This document shows, piece by piece, positions 16,204-24,511 of a stretch of DNA of 38,405 nt (position 1 is the first letter of the stretch; the number at the start of each line of letters is the position of its first letter). The position numbers and the translations under genes are program-made. Under the pieces are notes generated by a model, which saw nothing but the letters and a program-made list of their open reading frames with translations, was not told the origin of the DNA and made no database searches. This DNA is from Lachnospiraceae bacterium (GTDB lineage Bacteria; Bacillota; Clostridia; Lachnospirales; Lachnospiraceae), in assembly GCA_011959805.1 (NCBI GenBank), contig BLMC01000022.1, positions 1-38,405 on the forward strand. The letters are read 5' to 3'.

Positions 16204-17277
16204 ATGAAACGCATTGTCTTTACTGGCGGTGGTTCCGCCGGACATGTGACGCCAAACATCGCGCTTTTTCCTAAACTGAAGAGCCTAGGTTATGATATCC
16301 ATTATATTGGCTCCTACGATGGCATTGAAAAAAAGCTTATCGAAGATTATCGCATCCCCTATTATGGAATTTCTACAGGAAAACTCCGAAGATACTTTGA
16401 TATTAAAAACTTTAGCGACCCTTTCCGCGTAATTAAGGGTTTTGTCGAAGCAAGAAAAATCTTAAAAACTCTAAAGCCAGATATTGTATTTAGCAAGGGA
16501 GGTTTTGTGAGCGTTCCTGTTGTTCGCGCGGCCGCTATGTTGAAAATCCCTTGTATTATCCATGAATCTGATATGACTCCTGGCCTTGCCAACAGTCTTT
16601 GTATTCCTGTTGCTCAAAAAGTCTGTTGTAATTTTCCAGAGACTTTACAAAATCTTCCCGCTGAAAAAGCGGTGCTCACCGGTTCTCCTATACGGAATGA
16701 ACTTACAAAAGGCAACAAGGAAAAAGGTTTAAAAATGTGCGGTTTTAGTATAGCAAAACCTGTGATTATGGTTATTGGAGGAAGTCTTGGCGCTGCCGGT
16801 GTCAACAAATTAGTACGTGAGGCACTGCCCACTTTGCTTGAGGATTTTCAGATTGTACACATCTGTGGAAAAGAAAAAATTGATAATCTGCTTTTGAAAA
16901 CGACAGGCTACAAACAGTTTGAATTTGTAAAAGATGACTTAAAAGATTTATTTGCAATGGCGGATATTGTAATTTCACGTGCTGGCGCCAATGCAATCTG
17001 CGAACTTTTGGCCTTAAGAAAACCCAACCTTCTAATTCCGCTACCTGCCCACGCAAGCCGCGGGGATCAAATCTTAAACGCAAAAAGTTTTGAAGCCCAA
17101 GGATTTTCAATAGTTGCAGACGAAGACTATCTTACTGCTGTAACTTTGGCAGAAAAAGTACATGAACTGTATTTTACAAGGCAATCCTATATTGATGCTA
17201 TGCAAAACAGCAAAATAAAAGACTCCATCGACACAATTACAACACTGATTGAAGAGACTGTAAGTCGGAAAAATTAA
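16204..17277 (+). CDS. murG: MurG-like UDP-N-acetylglucosamine transferase
   Basis: A 357-residue GT28 enzyme. MurG transfers GlcNAc from UDP-GlcNAc to undecaprenyl-PP-MurNAc-pentapeptide (lipid I) at the inner membrane face, giving lipid II. The N-terminal glycine loop is FTGGGSAGHVTPN, the second is MVIGGSLGAAGVNKLV, and the UDP-GlcNAc site includes ISRAGANAICELLALRKPNLLIPLP. It stands outside any division/cell wall cluster, beside the TSCPD gene. In Lachnospiraceae it may therefore be the sole MurG or a second copy. GGAGG precedes the ATG by nine bases. Confidence 0.92.
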   Translation: MKRIVFTGGGSAGHVTPNIALFPKLKSLGYDIHYIGSYDGIEKKLIEDYRIPYYGISTGKLRRYFDIKNFSDPFRVIKGFVEARKILKTLKPDIVFSKGGFVSVPVVRAAAMLKIPCIIHESDMTPGLANSLCIPVAQKVCCNFPETLQNLPAEKAVLTGSPIRNELTKGNKEKGLKMCGFSIAKPVIMVIGGSLGAAGVNKLVREALPTLLEDFQIVHICGKEKIDNLLLKTTGYKQFEFVKDDLKDLFAMADIVISRAGANAICELLALRKPNLLIPLPAHASRGDQILNAKSFEAQGFSIVADEDYLTAVTLAEKVHELYFTRQSYIDAMQNSKIKDSIDTITTLIEETVSRKN

Positions 17278-17340
17278 TGGTACGGACAAATATTAAAAAT
17301 CTTAAAATATGTAATCAGCTTTAACTTTTTAGCAAGAAGT

Positions 17341-17485
17341 CTCCCACCTCTAAGGTGGTGAGATGAATTGCACCTCGCTTAATTTTTTTAATCTTTGTTA
17401 TGGGGACAATGATATAGGAACGCTCGTTGATCCTAAATATATTGATATTCTTGAATGAGAGGCCTCACTTTTTAAATAGTGGGGC
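17341..17485 (+). mobile_element. Two hairpins resembling IS200/IS605-type ends (remnant)
   Basis: In the 460-nt spacer after murG, CTCCCACC/GGTGGTGAG (17341-17362, one bulge) and GCCTCACT/AGTGGGGC (17462-17485, 8 bp, one G-T pair) form two short GC hairpins in otherwise AT-rich DNA. Subterminal hairpins like these mark IS200/IS605 elements, but no transposase gene remains. The identification rests on resemblance only. The first hairpin could alternatively terminate murG, as a T-run follows about 20 nt later. Confidence 0.25.
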
Positions 17486-17512
17486 ATGTCACTTTTCAAA
17501 TGGAGAAAGTAA

Positions 17513-17590
17513 ATGAAACTTTATGCTTTGTACTTTAGTCCTACTGGCGGAACAAAAAAGTTTTAGATATTATCTGTTCTGCATGAAATT
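17513..17590 (+). pseudogene. 5' fragment of a flavodoxin/ferredoxin (EFR1-like) gene
   Basis: ATG at 17513 follows GGAGAAAGTAA and encodes MKLYALYFSPTGGT, the phosphate-binding start of flavodoxin-like proteins fused to ferredoxins. The frame then hits a stop. Adding one base in the A-run at about 17555-17560 would give KKVLDIICSA before another stop. Nothing recognisable of the roughly 250-residue protein remains downstream. It is a broken gene start, consistent with deletion or element-mediated rearrangement. Confidence 0.6.
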
Positions 17591-17629
17591 GCCAAAAGGA
17601 ATAATAAAACGAATTGAAATACTTATAAA

Positions 17630-17675
17630 AGCCAGAAAATCCATTATTTATGTGGATTTCTGGCTCTTTATTTAC
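17630..17675 (+). terminator. Strong + strand terminator
   Basis: AGCCAGAAAATCCA (17630-17643) pairs with TGGATTTCTGGCT (17653-17665) with a single bulge, followed by CTTTATTTACTATTTT. It ends transcription coming from murG and the flavodoxin fragment, facing the M56 gene. Confidence 0.85.
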
Positions 17676-17737
17676 TATTTTAAATCACCAACACTTAGTT
17701 TGAATTAATTGTTTTAACAAGGATATCTCTTTATTAA

Positions 17738-19069
17738 TTAATGAGGACACTTATCGAATGTTTGTGTGGAAATATGATCGCCAAAAACTAAATCTCCACA
17801 TTTACTACATCTTTTGCCAGAATAGTATTCTACTCTACAGTGACCATCTGAGTATGTATAATGTAAAGCATGTGTTCCATTTACATAATCATGAGTACAA
17901 GTGCTATGAGGCTGAATTTCATTATCATAATAAACATTGCCATTTTCATCTACAAAAATTTGATTTTTTTCAGCAGTAATATATGTTTCTATCTTATGAA
18001 CATCACAATTTTCTTGTTCATGTATCGACACAGTGGTCTTATTCTCTATAAAAATTGTCTGTACTTTATTTGCATCATAATTTGTATTAAAATGTTCCAC
18101 ATCAACTGGTTGATAAGCAGCTGCTGTTAGGGAAGATGCAAAAACTCCTGCTACAATGAGAAATGTTCCTGCTACTTTGCTCAATAATCCAAATGTTTTT
18201 CTACTTTTTTTCATATTTTTTATTCTCTCTTTCAGTTCTTTTTCTCCTGTATTCTTCCCTAAACCCATAAATGGGACTTTATTTGCATATTTTCCCGCTG
18301 CAAAATCTACGACCATGTTCGCATAATCCTTCATCTGCTGCGTATTCTTTTCCAATAAAACTGTCTCATCACAGTACATTTCAGCAATGATGTTCCATCG
18401 TTTCCATAGAAAATAAACCAAAGGATTATAAAAATTCAATATAACCACGGCTAACAATAACATTTTGACAAGATTATCTTTAACCTTAATATGCGTCAGT
18501 TCGTGGTTCAATACATCTTTGAGTCTATCCTCTCTAAATTTGACATCTGGCAAAACAATTTTTCCAAACAGCAATCCTGTCGCAACAGGTACATCCAATT
18601 CACTACAACGATATACTTTCACTCCCGCAAAACCATCAAGTAAGTTTACGAAATCTGTCTCCTCTGTGCTTATGGTAGAACAATCCCATATCATTCTCTG
18701 TGTTTTTCTGTAATTTATAATCACACAGACCATTAGACAGATGCTAATCAAGCCAAAAATAATAGCAAGAACATAGATCAGCTCATTATAGATATAGATT
18801 CCATTTCTATATATGTGAATTGAATAACTGCTATTGTTAATCTGTCCGCCGTTACTTTGCAGAAATTTCCATGCTCTAAGCAATTTTCTCACCCATGCAC
18901 CATAATCCATACAAAAATACGGAAATGGAATAAGAAATAACACAATTGTTATAGTGAGATAAATTTTATGCCAAACTATTGGTAGATGCTGTTTTGTGTA
19001 CAAATACGACAGCATGTAGATTATAACTGCAACACTTCCCGCGAACCCCATTGTATGAAACAGATTCAT
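17738..19069 (-). CDS. M56 (BlaR1-like) membrane metallopeptidase with Cys/His-rich sensor tail
   Basis: A 443-residue membrane protein. Helices near 10-25, 35-52 and 95-118 precede a cytoplasmic zinc peptidase with HELTH (His189-His193) and the downstream AEMYCDETVL glutamate region. A further helix near 296-318 places the last 125 residues outside the cell. BlaR1/MecR1 sense beta-lactams there with a penicillin-binding domain. This protein has none; instead its tail holds CDVH, CTH, GHC, CSKC and CPH, a likely metal or redox site. The partner BlaI-type repressor is encoded just upstream. ATG at 19067-19069 follows GGAGGGACAGAA; a longer frame would cross the intergenic inverted repeat. Confidence 0.85.
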   Translation of the reverse strand: MNLFHTMGFAGSVAVIIYMLSYLYTKQHLPIVWHKIYLTITIVLFLIPFPYFCMDYGAWVRKLLRAWKFLQSNGGQINNSSYSIHIYRNGIYIYNELIYVLAIIFGLISICLMVCVIINYRKTQRMIWDCSTISTEETDFVNLLDGFAGVKVYRCSELDVPVATGLLFGKIVLPDVKFREDRLKDVLNHELTHIKVKDNLVKMLLLAVVILNFYNPLVYFLWKRWNIIAEMYCDETVLLEKNTQQMKDYANMVVDFAAGKYANKVPFMGLGKNTGEKELKERIKNMKKSRKTFGLLSKVAGTFLIVAGVFASSLTAAAYQPVDVEHFNTNYDANKVQTIFIENKTTVSIHEQENCDVHKIETYITAEKNQIFVDENGNVYYDNEIQPHSTCTHDYVNGTHALHYTYSDGHCRVEYYSGKRCSKCGDLVFGDHISTQTFDKCPH

Positions 19070-19179
19070 TTCTGTCCCTCCTTTGTCCAATGTAGACTCT
19101 CGAAATCTTCTTTGCACTTTGCTATTTCTCATTCTATCCACATATCTAAGAAATCTTCTTGCAAAAAGTACAAAGAGAC

Positions 19180-19254
19180 TCCGAGAACCTATCTCTAGCA
19201 CGCTTAAAACATGTTTTAGAACAAGTCAATCGTGCACTTATGAGTGTTCTCGGA
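19180..19254 (-). promoter_or_regulatory. Long interrupted inverted repeat between the BlaI and M56 genes
   Basis: The outer 9-bp arms TCCGAGAAC (19180-19188) and GTTCTCGGA (19246-19254) enclose GCACG (19198-19202) and CGTGC (19231-19235), which enclose the palindrome AAAACATGTTTT. The roughly 75-nt structure lies in the 208-nt gap after blaI, without a T-tract. It could be an mRNA fold that tunes expression of the M56 gene, or a small inserted element. Confidence 0.45.
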
Positions 19255-19277
19255 ACCCCTTATCTGTATTACAATAC

Positions 19278-19667
19278 TTACTCTGTCGTCTCCTCTATCA
19301 TTGCTCTAAGATTATTTGCAACTGTGTCACTGATACTTCTTCCTCCAGTAAGCGCTGACAAAAATCGAATTACAGATCCATCATACAATTCATCGAGCAA
19401 ATATCTTGTTCGTACTTTCTCATACTCTGGAATTGTAAGTGCTGCGTAGTACACTTTTTTGCGCCCACGCATTTCTGTCCGAATCAACCCTTTGTCAATC
19501 AATCGTCTTAAAAAAGTATTGACAGTCTGTTTCGCCCACACTTTCTCTGTGTTGCTACTCAGATACGCCATAAATTCGGAAAACATTTTTCCTGTTCCCT
19601 CTTCCCATAAATAATCCATGATCAGCGCTTCTGAGCGTGACATTCCAGTATCTGTTATCTTTGACAT
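19278..19667 (-). CDS. BlaI/MecI/CopY-family transcriptional repressor
   Basis: A 129-residue winged-helix repressor. Residues SRSEALIMDYLWEEG and KQTVNTFLRRLIDKGLIRTEMRGRKKVYY are the family's DNA-binding region. The C-terminal helices (DELYDGSVIRFLSALTGG) form the dimer domain that the M56 protease cleaves to relieve repression. It is encoded upstream of the M56 gene in the same direction. ATG 19667 is preferred because AGGAGTAGGAATT precedes it. The expected TACA/TGTA dyad of BlaI-type operators is not evident near its promoter. Confidence 0.9.
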   Translation of the reverse strand: MSKITDTGMSRSEALIMDYLWEEGTGKMFSEFMAYLSSNTEKVWAKQTVNTFLRRLIDKGLIRTEMRGRKKVYYAALTIPEYEKVRTRYLLDELYDGSVIRFLSALTGGRSISDTVANNLRAMIEETTE

Positions 19668-19719
19668 AATTCCTACTCCTCTCATACCTATGCATTTTTA
19701 GTTGCTTCCTATCAGTTAT

Positions 19720-19749
19720 ATTTTACTATCATTCCGTCATACTTGTAAA
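19720..19749 (-). promoter_or_regulatory. Promoter of the BlaI-M56 pair
   Basis: Minus strand TTTACA (19744-19749), 18-bp spacer, TAAAAT (19720-19725), about 52 nt ahead of the BlaI start. The neighbouring spacer to 19933 is AT-rich, with one inverted repeat (TTATTGTT/AACAATAA near 19788-19818) and no gene. Confidence 0.5.
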
Positions 19750-19933
19750 GCTTTTTTGATAAATTTTATAATTTTTCGACAAATAATGTTATTGTTCATT
19801 TTATTGTAATAACAATAAAAATCCATACAAAATTTGCAATACCAACAAAGTTTATTATACAAATGTCTTTTTACTTGCAGCCTATAGGTTTTCTCTCAAA
19901 ATTTAGAAATAAACGCTAAATCCTGTGCGAACA

Positions 19934-20341
19934 TTAATCAAATGATTCCTTAACTTGGTCTAATTCTTCTGAAGTCATACCACAAGGTTTCATAGTCAAT
20001 GTTTGACCATCATTCTTGTAACGTGGAATCAGATGTATATGAAAATGAATTACTGTTTGTCCGGCAACTTCATTATTGTTCTGAATCACGTTAAAACCGT
20101 CACATCCAAATTTTTCTGTCATTTTAACTGCCATATCACGGGCTAACACAAGCGCTCTGGAAGCTGTATTGTCATCAATCTCATATAAATTTCTAAAATG
20201 TTCCTTAGAAACAATAAGCGCATGCCCTCTCGTCACAGGATTTAAATCGAGTATCACTCGAAAATTCTCATCTTCATACAAAGTCCTTGAGGGTATCATA
20301 CCATTTGCTATTTTACAAAATATACAGTTTTCGTCTTTCAT
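19934..20341 (-). CDS. HIT-family nucleotide-binding hydrolase
   Basis: A 135-residue histidine-triad protein of the Hint type. The triad is HFHIHLIPR near residues 97-105, and an N-terminal CIFC may bind zinc. HNRFRNLYEI-type central elements (here KEHFRNLYEIDDN) and GFNVIQNNNEVAGQ are typical. Hint enzymes cleave nucleoside phosphoramidates and acyl-adenylates. It starts 32 nt after the flavodoxin-SCP2 gene, so the two probably share a transcript. GGAGGAGATAAA precedes the ATG. Confidence 0.92.
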   Translation of the reverse strand: MKDENCIFCKIANGMIPSRTLYEDENFRVILDLNPVTRGHALIVSKEHFRNLYEIDDNTASRALVLARDMAVKMTEKFGCDGFNVIQNNNEVAGQTVIHFHIHLIPRYKNDGQTLTMKPCGMTSEELDQVKESFD

Positions 20342-20373
20342 TTTATCTCCTCCATTCTAATAAAGTGATACGA

Positions 20374-21363
20374 TTACTTAAATACAAACAACAAATCCAA
20401 TGTCCGCAGCACCTTAAAGTCACCCTTCATTTTCATATCACCCGACATAAACGCTTTCTGGAAAGTCATACGTCCCTGCACAATCTCAGTTATTATATCG
20501 GAAGACACTTGCATTTCCACATCGAAACTTTCTGTCTCCCCATAAAAACATTCCAACTCTGTATGATTTACCTGAACAATCAGGGGCAATCGCACTTCGG
20601 GTATATTAAACCGATACACTGCGCGAAAGCCTGCCTGTGGATAAAAGTGCGCCTTAAATTCCTGCAAAAACAAATTGCTGTTTGGCTCCTTTACATTCAT
20701 CAAGTCTTTAAACATACTGGCAAGTTCTTGTATATCCTCCTTCTGCTTTTGCACATACAAATCATCACTGGCAAGCTCAGATAACTGTTCTGCTTCCTGC
20801 GGAGTTAGATTTAGGCTTTGTGTAAAAGTAATCTTCTGTTTCACCGCTTGATTGCTGTTTGGAAATATTGGCATCTTTTGATTAATAAAACGATACATAT
20901 CCTCTGTGCGCTTGTCAATCACTCTTGCATATCCTGCATTTTGTTCTAACTCTGACACATCTGCAATATATCCACAAATCCCCATAATTGGACGACCACC
21001 AAGAATCTCCCACGCTTCTGTAAGACTCTTTACCGCATCATGCTCTCCGTAAGTCGTGGCCATAACCACTGGACACATATAGATTCCCGCAATTTTTTCC
21101 TTGTCGCCATATAGCCAACAAGCATCTAAAAACTGTTGCATATAGCCGCCTACTCCGTACCATTCCACTGTTGTTGCAAGAATAATACCATCTGCATCTT
21201 TCAAGGTTTGCGGCAGTGTGACAATATTATTTTTTAACTCGTACAAATCATAGCGCTCCACACTGACATTCAGCTCGCGCAGTACCTCCTGTATTTTATT
21301 TAGCACATATAATGTTGGGTCTCCAATCAACCCCCTACCCCCGTAATAAATATTAATCTTCAC
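20374..21363 (-). CDS. Flavodoxin-like reductase fused to an SCP2 sterol-carrier domain
   Basis: A 329-residue two-domain protein. Residues 1-175 resemble NADPH-dependent FMN reductases/flavodoxins (INIYYGGRGLIGDPT; ADGIILATTVEWYGVGGYMQQFLD; MATTYGEHDAVKSL). Residues about 215-329 form an SCP2 domain, a hydrophobic ligand pocket, ending in RMTFQKAFMSGDMKMKGDFK. The fusion suggests redox chemistry on a lipid-like or hydrophobic substrate; none is known to me. Start GTG at 21361-21363 has GAGGAGG five bases upstream, better than the ATG at 21381. It is first in a probable two-gene unit with the HIT protein. Confidence 0.82.
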   Translation of the reverse strand: MKINIYYGGRGLIGDPTLYVLNKIQEVLRELNVSVERYDLYELKNNIVTLPQTLKDADGIILATTVEWYGVGGYMQQFLDACWLYGDKEKIAGIYMCPVVMATTYGEHDAVKSLTEAWEILGGRPIMGICGYIADVSELEQNAGYARVIDKRTEDMYRFINQKMPIFPNSNQAVKQKITFTQSLNLTPQEAEQLSELASDDLYVQKQKEDIQELASMFKDLMNVKEPNSNLFLQEFKAHFYPQAGFRAVYRFNIPEVRLPLIVQVNHTELECFYGETESFDVEMQVSSDIITEIVQGRMTFQKAFMSGDMKMKGDFKVLRTLDLLFVFK

Positions 21364-21530
21364 TTTAACCTCCTCGTTCATTCCAATCGGTTGGCACTTC
21401 TAATATTCCACTATTTTATAGAAACTATAAACCACACTCTCTATGGGTCGATTCAAAAGACTTCTTTACTTATCCTATGACCCTATATCGTCTTAGAGAC
21501 ATGTTTTCTTTGCACAGAGCTACTTATTAA

Positions 21531-22220
21531 TTAGTGTCTGATTCTAAATATTTCTATAACGTACATCACTGCCATAATCAACAGACCACAGGCCAATCCT
21601 CCTATATGCGCTGCATTGTCGACTTGTGCTGCCCTCGCACCAGAATAAATCATATAGACAATCGCAAAAATCATTCTGCCCACCGAAACACTTTCATACA
21701 CATTTGAAATTTGCTTGTCATTCTTGTCCAAGACATCTGGCCGAGATACTCTATTTCCTATCCCAAGTGCATTATTATGTGTTCGACGCATTCTATCGCG
21801 CGCAACTACAAGAATAAACAGTGCTCCAATTAACCCAAATATCGCTCCGCTAGCACCGACCGCATCATAAATATTTCCTGTCAGAACCGCATAAGCTATG
21901 GAAAATGCCCCCGCACCAAAGCCAGATAACAAATACAAAACCACAAATCGACTATGTCCTATCGCCTGCTCCACCATCTGCCCTAAACCAACCAAAAAAA
22001 TCATGTTGCTGACAATATGTTCTACATCTGCATGCAGAAACATTGACGTCACAAACCGATAATATTGTTTTTCGTCAAGAACTTTTTGTGCGTTCATACT
22101 ACCAATATTATACACTACTTCATCCATTTGTGTACACAAAATATAGCCGATAATATTCAGTCCCAGAATTACTAGAGTCACACAGTAATCCTGCCAATTT
22201 ACTGTCCTCTCCTGCCCCAT
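21531..22220 (-). CDS. Rhomboid-family intramembrane serine protease
   Basis: A 229-residue membrane protease with about six to seven helices. The catalytic Ser is in VGASGAIFGLIGALF and the catalytic His in NAAHIGGLACGLL. The preceding FLHADVEHIVSNMIFL carries the conserved HxxxN element of the second helix. Rhomboids cut transmembrane proteins within the bilayer. A hydrophilic insert (about residues 143-170, DRMRRTHNNALGIGNRV) between helices is longer than in minimal rhomboids. ATG at 22218-22220 follows AAAGG by eight bases; a GTG three codons earlier is less likely. Confidence 0.9.
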   Translation of the reverse strand: MGQERTVNWQDYCVTLVILGLNIIGYILCTQMDEVVYNIGSMNAQKVLDEKQYYRFVTSMFLHADVEHIVSNMIFLVGLGQMVEQAIGHSRFVVLYLLSGFGAGAFSIAYAVLTGNIYDAVGASGAIFGLIGALFILVVARDRMRRTHNNALGIGNRVSRPDVLDKNDKQISNVYESVSVGRMIFAIVYMIYSGARAAQVDNAAHIGGLACGLLIMAVMYVIEIFRIRH

Positions 22221-22285
22221 CACACACACCTTTCTTTATTTACTACTATCAGTCTAGCACCATACAAGGTCTTCGTCAACCAATA

Positions 22286-22331
22286 GAAAAAATCGAGCAA
22301 TCAACTTTGACGTAAAAGTTAACTACTCGAT
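22286..22331 (-). terminator. Strong terminator of the peptide gene cluster
   Basis: Seventeen-pair stem with three G-T pairs: 22315-22331 pairs with 22292-22308 around the 6-nt loop 22309-22314, followed on the minus strand by TTTTTTC. It starts 7 nt past the S8 protease stop and ends the leftward transcript of the ranthipeptide cluster. Confidence 0.9.
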
Positions 22332-22337
22332 AAAAAT

Positions 22338-23549
22338 TTAAAAATTCATCATCAAATATCTATATGCCTTGTATGCATTAATAATACCACCTGATTTCGT
22401 AGATTTTTCCAGTCCTTTTACTAAGGTGACATTCTCACTGCTTGTGACAATTTTTTTCAAATCCTTTGGTTTTAAGTCTTGTTTTGTCTCTAACAGTAGG
22501 CTGCATACTCCCGTAACAAATGGCGCTGCTACTGACGTGCCGTTTGATTTTATAAAGCTGTCTTTACCATATAAACCAACAATATTCTCTCCCGGTGCAG
22601 CAACATCAACACACTTTCCATAGTTTGAAGTTGTATATATTTTGCCTTCTCTATCTACAGCTGCAACCACAATACTATTCTCCAATTCATAACATGCTGG
22701 ATACATCCTCTCGTACTCAAAATTACATGAATTATTGCCAGCAGCAACAACAAACAAAATATTTTTTGCCTCTTCCATAATTTTTTTCTCTTTTTGTGAA
22801 AATACAGCACCACAAAAACTACAATTAATTATTTTAATTTTGTGTTTAATCGCATAGTGTACTGCCATTACAAAAGCATCTGATACTTTATATGACTTTT
22901 CACTTTTTCCAAAGATTTTAAGCGAAATTACATTTGGATTTTCTGTTACTCCACATATTCCAACATTATTATCAGGTTGTGCCGCTACAATACCAGCTGT
23001 ATGTGTTCCATGTTCGCTTTCAATATTTTCTGTATCATCTTTTATATTTTTAACAAAGTTGTATGCGAGGTCGGAATAAATAAATCCTTTTAAATTACAA
23101 TGATTATAGTTTATACCAGTATCAGCAATTCCAATTTTAACATTTGACTTCCTTATATATTTCCATAATGGCAAAATATTGATATCATATCCATTGTTTT
23201 TGTTTAATAGTCCCCACTGATATTTAAACAATGAATTTGTGGGTTCTAAAATAGGTTCTATTCTTAACGATAATATCGTTTGCCTGCTTTGCGTTCCATT
23301 TATATGGATACAAACACAATATACTTGCTGGTATAATAATGTTTTTGCAATAAACAACATATGTTTGTTATTATTATAGCTGCTTTGATAAATCTCCTCG
23401 TTTCTTCCATATTCAAATAGCGCTTCCATTTGCTCCATACCACAACAAACTAGTTCATAACTCCCTGTTCTTTGTGGAGAAAATAATATTTCCAGACTGT
23501 TATTTTCTACTTCCTTAAAATAATATGTTTGTCCTATATTCACAGTCAT
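22338..23549 (-). CDS. S8 (subtilisin-like) serine protease without signal peptide
   Basis: A 403-residue subtilase. The catalytic residues are Asp143 (IADTGINYNH), His180 (EHGTHTAGIVA), Asn272 (VVAAGNNS) and Ser339 (SNGTSVAAPFVTG). The first 100 residues form a beta-rich region reminiscent of pre-peptidase domains. There is no signal peptide or anchor, so it should act in the cytoplasm. It is the last gene of the leftward cluster containing a radical SAM enzyme, a Cys-rich precursor and an ABC exporter that lacks a C39 peptidase domain. It is therefore the best candidate for the leader peptidase. Six cysteines are scattered in the chain. A G-run precedes the start as the ribosome site. Confidence 0.9.
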   Translation of the reverse strand: MTVNIGQTYYFKEVENNSLEILFSPQRTGSYELVCCGMEQMEALFEYGRNEEIYQSSYNNNKHMLFIAKTLLYQQVYCVCIHINGTQSRQTILSLRIEPILEPTNSLFKYQWGLLNKNNGYDINILPLWKYIRKSNVKIGIADTGINYNHCNLKGFIYSDLAYNFVKNIKDDTENIESEHGTHTAGIVAAQPDNNVGICGVTENPNVISLKIFGKSEKSYKVSDAFVMAVHYAIKHKIKIINCSFCGAVFSQKEKKIMEEAKNILFVVAAGNNSCNFEYERMYPACYELENSIVVAAVDREGKIYTTSNYGKCVDVAAPGENIVGLYGKDSFIKSNGTSVAAPFVTGVCSLLLETKQDLKPKDLKKIVTSSENVTLVKGLEKSTKSGGIINAYKAYRYLMMNF

Positions 23550-23566
23550 ACTATTACCCCCCCCAA

Positions 23567-24280
23567 TTACAAATTGCAGCGATTATTTTCCCTCTCAAAT
23601 TTTTTTACACCCAATATATAAACAATCATTCCAATAAAAATGCTTATCACTCTCCCGATCCATAAAGCATAGCCAAATGTAACATAATAGCCTTGCTCTT
23701 GTATTCCTACGATATTTATTGTCAATGGAATGCTAAAATAAACATTGCCCGATATCAGGGAAACGAGAATTGTCACATAATACACACCATATATTACTAT
23801 ATCCTTGATAAATAACATTCTTAATCCCATGACAAACAAGGTTACTGCTATTATCTGCATCGAAACAATAATTAAATTCACTATAAAAAGTTTTATGCAA
23901 ATTTCTCCCCCTAATATTATATTTACCAAGAATGAAAGTATTTGACCAGACCAAAATAGAATTACAATCATTGACATACACGACCAGAAATAGGAATTTA
24001 TTTCCTGTGTTATATTTTTTGTATAAATTATCTTATAATTTTCTAGTAATACTAATTCATTTTCATTCAATAAAATATGGATAATAAAGACACAAGTAAA
24101 TATAATAAACACTTGTTGAAAGTTATATCGATAAATAGTTTGCTCATAATTTTCCATTATAAAAAGCGACTTGTTATCGGCAAAAGCAAGCACATAGAAA
24201 TCTATAATACCTAATATCCAAAATATAAAGCTTCTCTTTAATAAAATATATTTTGTCAGTATATCTCGTTTAAACTTCAT
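23567..24280 (-). CDS. Six-helix membrane protein, probable ABC-2 type permease
   Basis: A 237-residue hydrophobic protein with about six membrane segments (near 18-32, 50-68, 95-120, 125-150, 155-185 and 205-228). It opens with a short basic stretch, KFKRDILTKYILLKR, as ABC-2 permeases often do. I recognise no specific family. AAGGAG precedes the ATG, and the S8 protease follows after 17 nt. With the ATPase at 25938-26795 and the larger membrane protein at 24512-25933 it could form a second ABC complex for export of, or self-protection from, the peptide. Its codons are strongly AT-rich like the rest of the cluster. Confidence 0.7.
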   Translation of the reverse strand: MKFKRDILTKYILLKRSFIFWILGIIDFYVLAFADNKSLFIMENYEQTIYRYNFQQVFIIFTCVFIIHILLNENELVLLENYKIIYTKNITQEINSYFWSCMSMIVILFWSGQILSFLVNIILGGEICIKLFIVNLIIVSMQIIAVTLFVMGLRMLFIKDIVIYGVYYVTILVSLISGNVYFSIPLTINIVGIQEQGYYVTFGYALWIGRVISIFIGMIVYILGVKKFERENNRCNL

Positions 24281-24311
24281 AAAATCTCCTTAATAACATA
24301 TAGTTTCTCAC

Positions 24312-24507
24312 AACATCAATTTAAGAATGCCATCAGCGTTCTAGCTGCGAAGCGCACATCATGCACAGCATGAGCCATTCTTTTGCGCGCTTCTGCAATT
24401 GCCAAAGACATATCAGATGGGGGTTGAATCCTGTCGCTGATACAAATAAGTTGCTTGCTGCCTATAGCAGTGGGAGTCATTCCACATCTGCTCAAAAGAG
24501 TTCCCAA
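24312..24507. other. GC-richer foreign-looking segment inside the peptide cluster
   Basis: About 195 nt between two membrane-protein genes are close to half G+C, against roughly 28-30% on both sides. On the minus strand a 63-codon frame runs from a TTG/ATG region to TGA at its left end, containing MAHAVHDVRFAARTLMAF, but it lacks a convincing ribosome site and I know no matching protein. Arg and Ala content is unlike the neighbours. It is probably a gene fragment or dispersed repeat that inserted into the operon. Confidence 0.45.
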
Positions 24508-24511
24508 CAGA

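Noticed and set aside
19668..19780. BlaI-type TACA/TGTA operator
   Set aside because: Only a half-like TTACAAG occurs near the promoter; no convincing dyad.
24316..24507. Calling the GC-rich segment a gene
   Set aside because: There is no ribosome site and no known family, and its composition is discordant; described as a foreign fragment instead.
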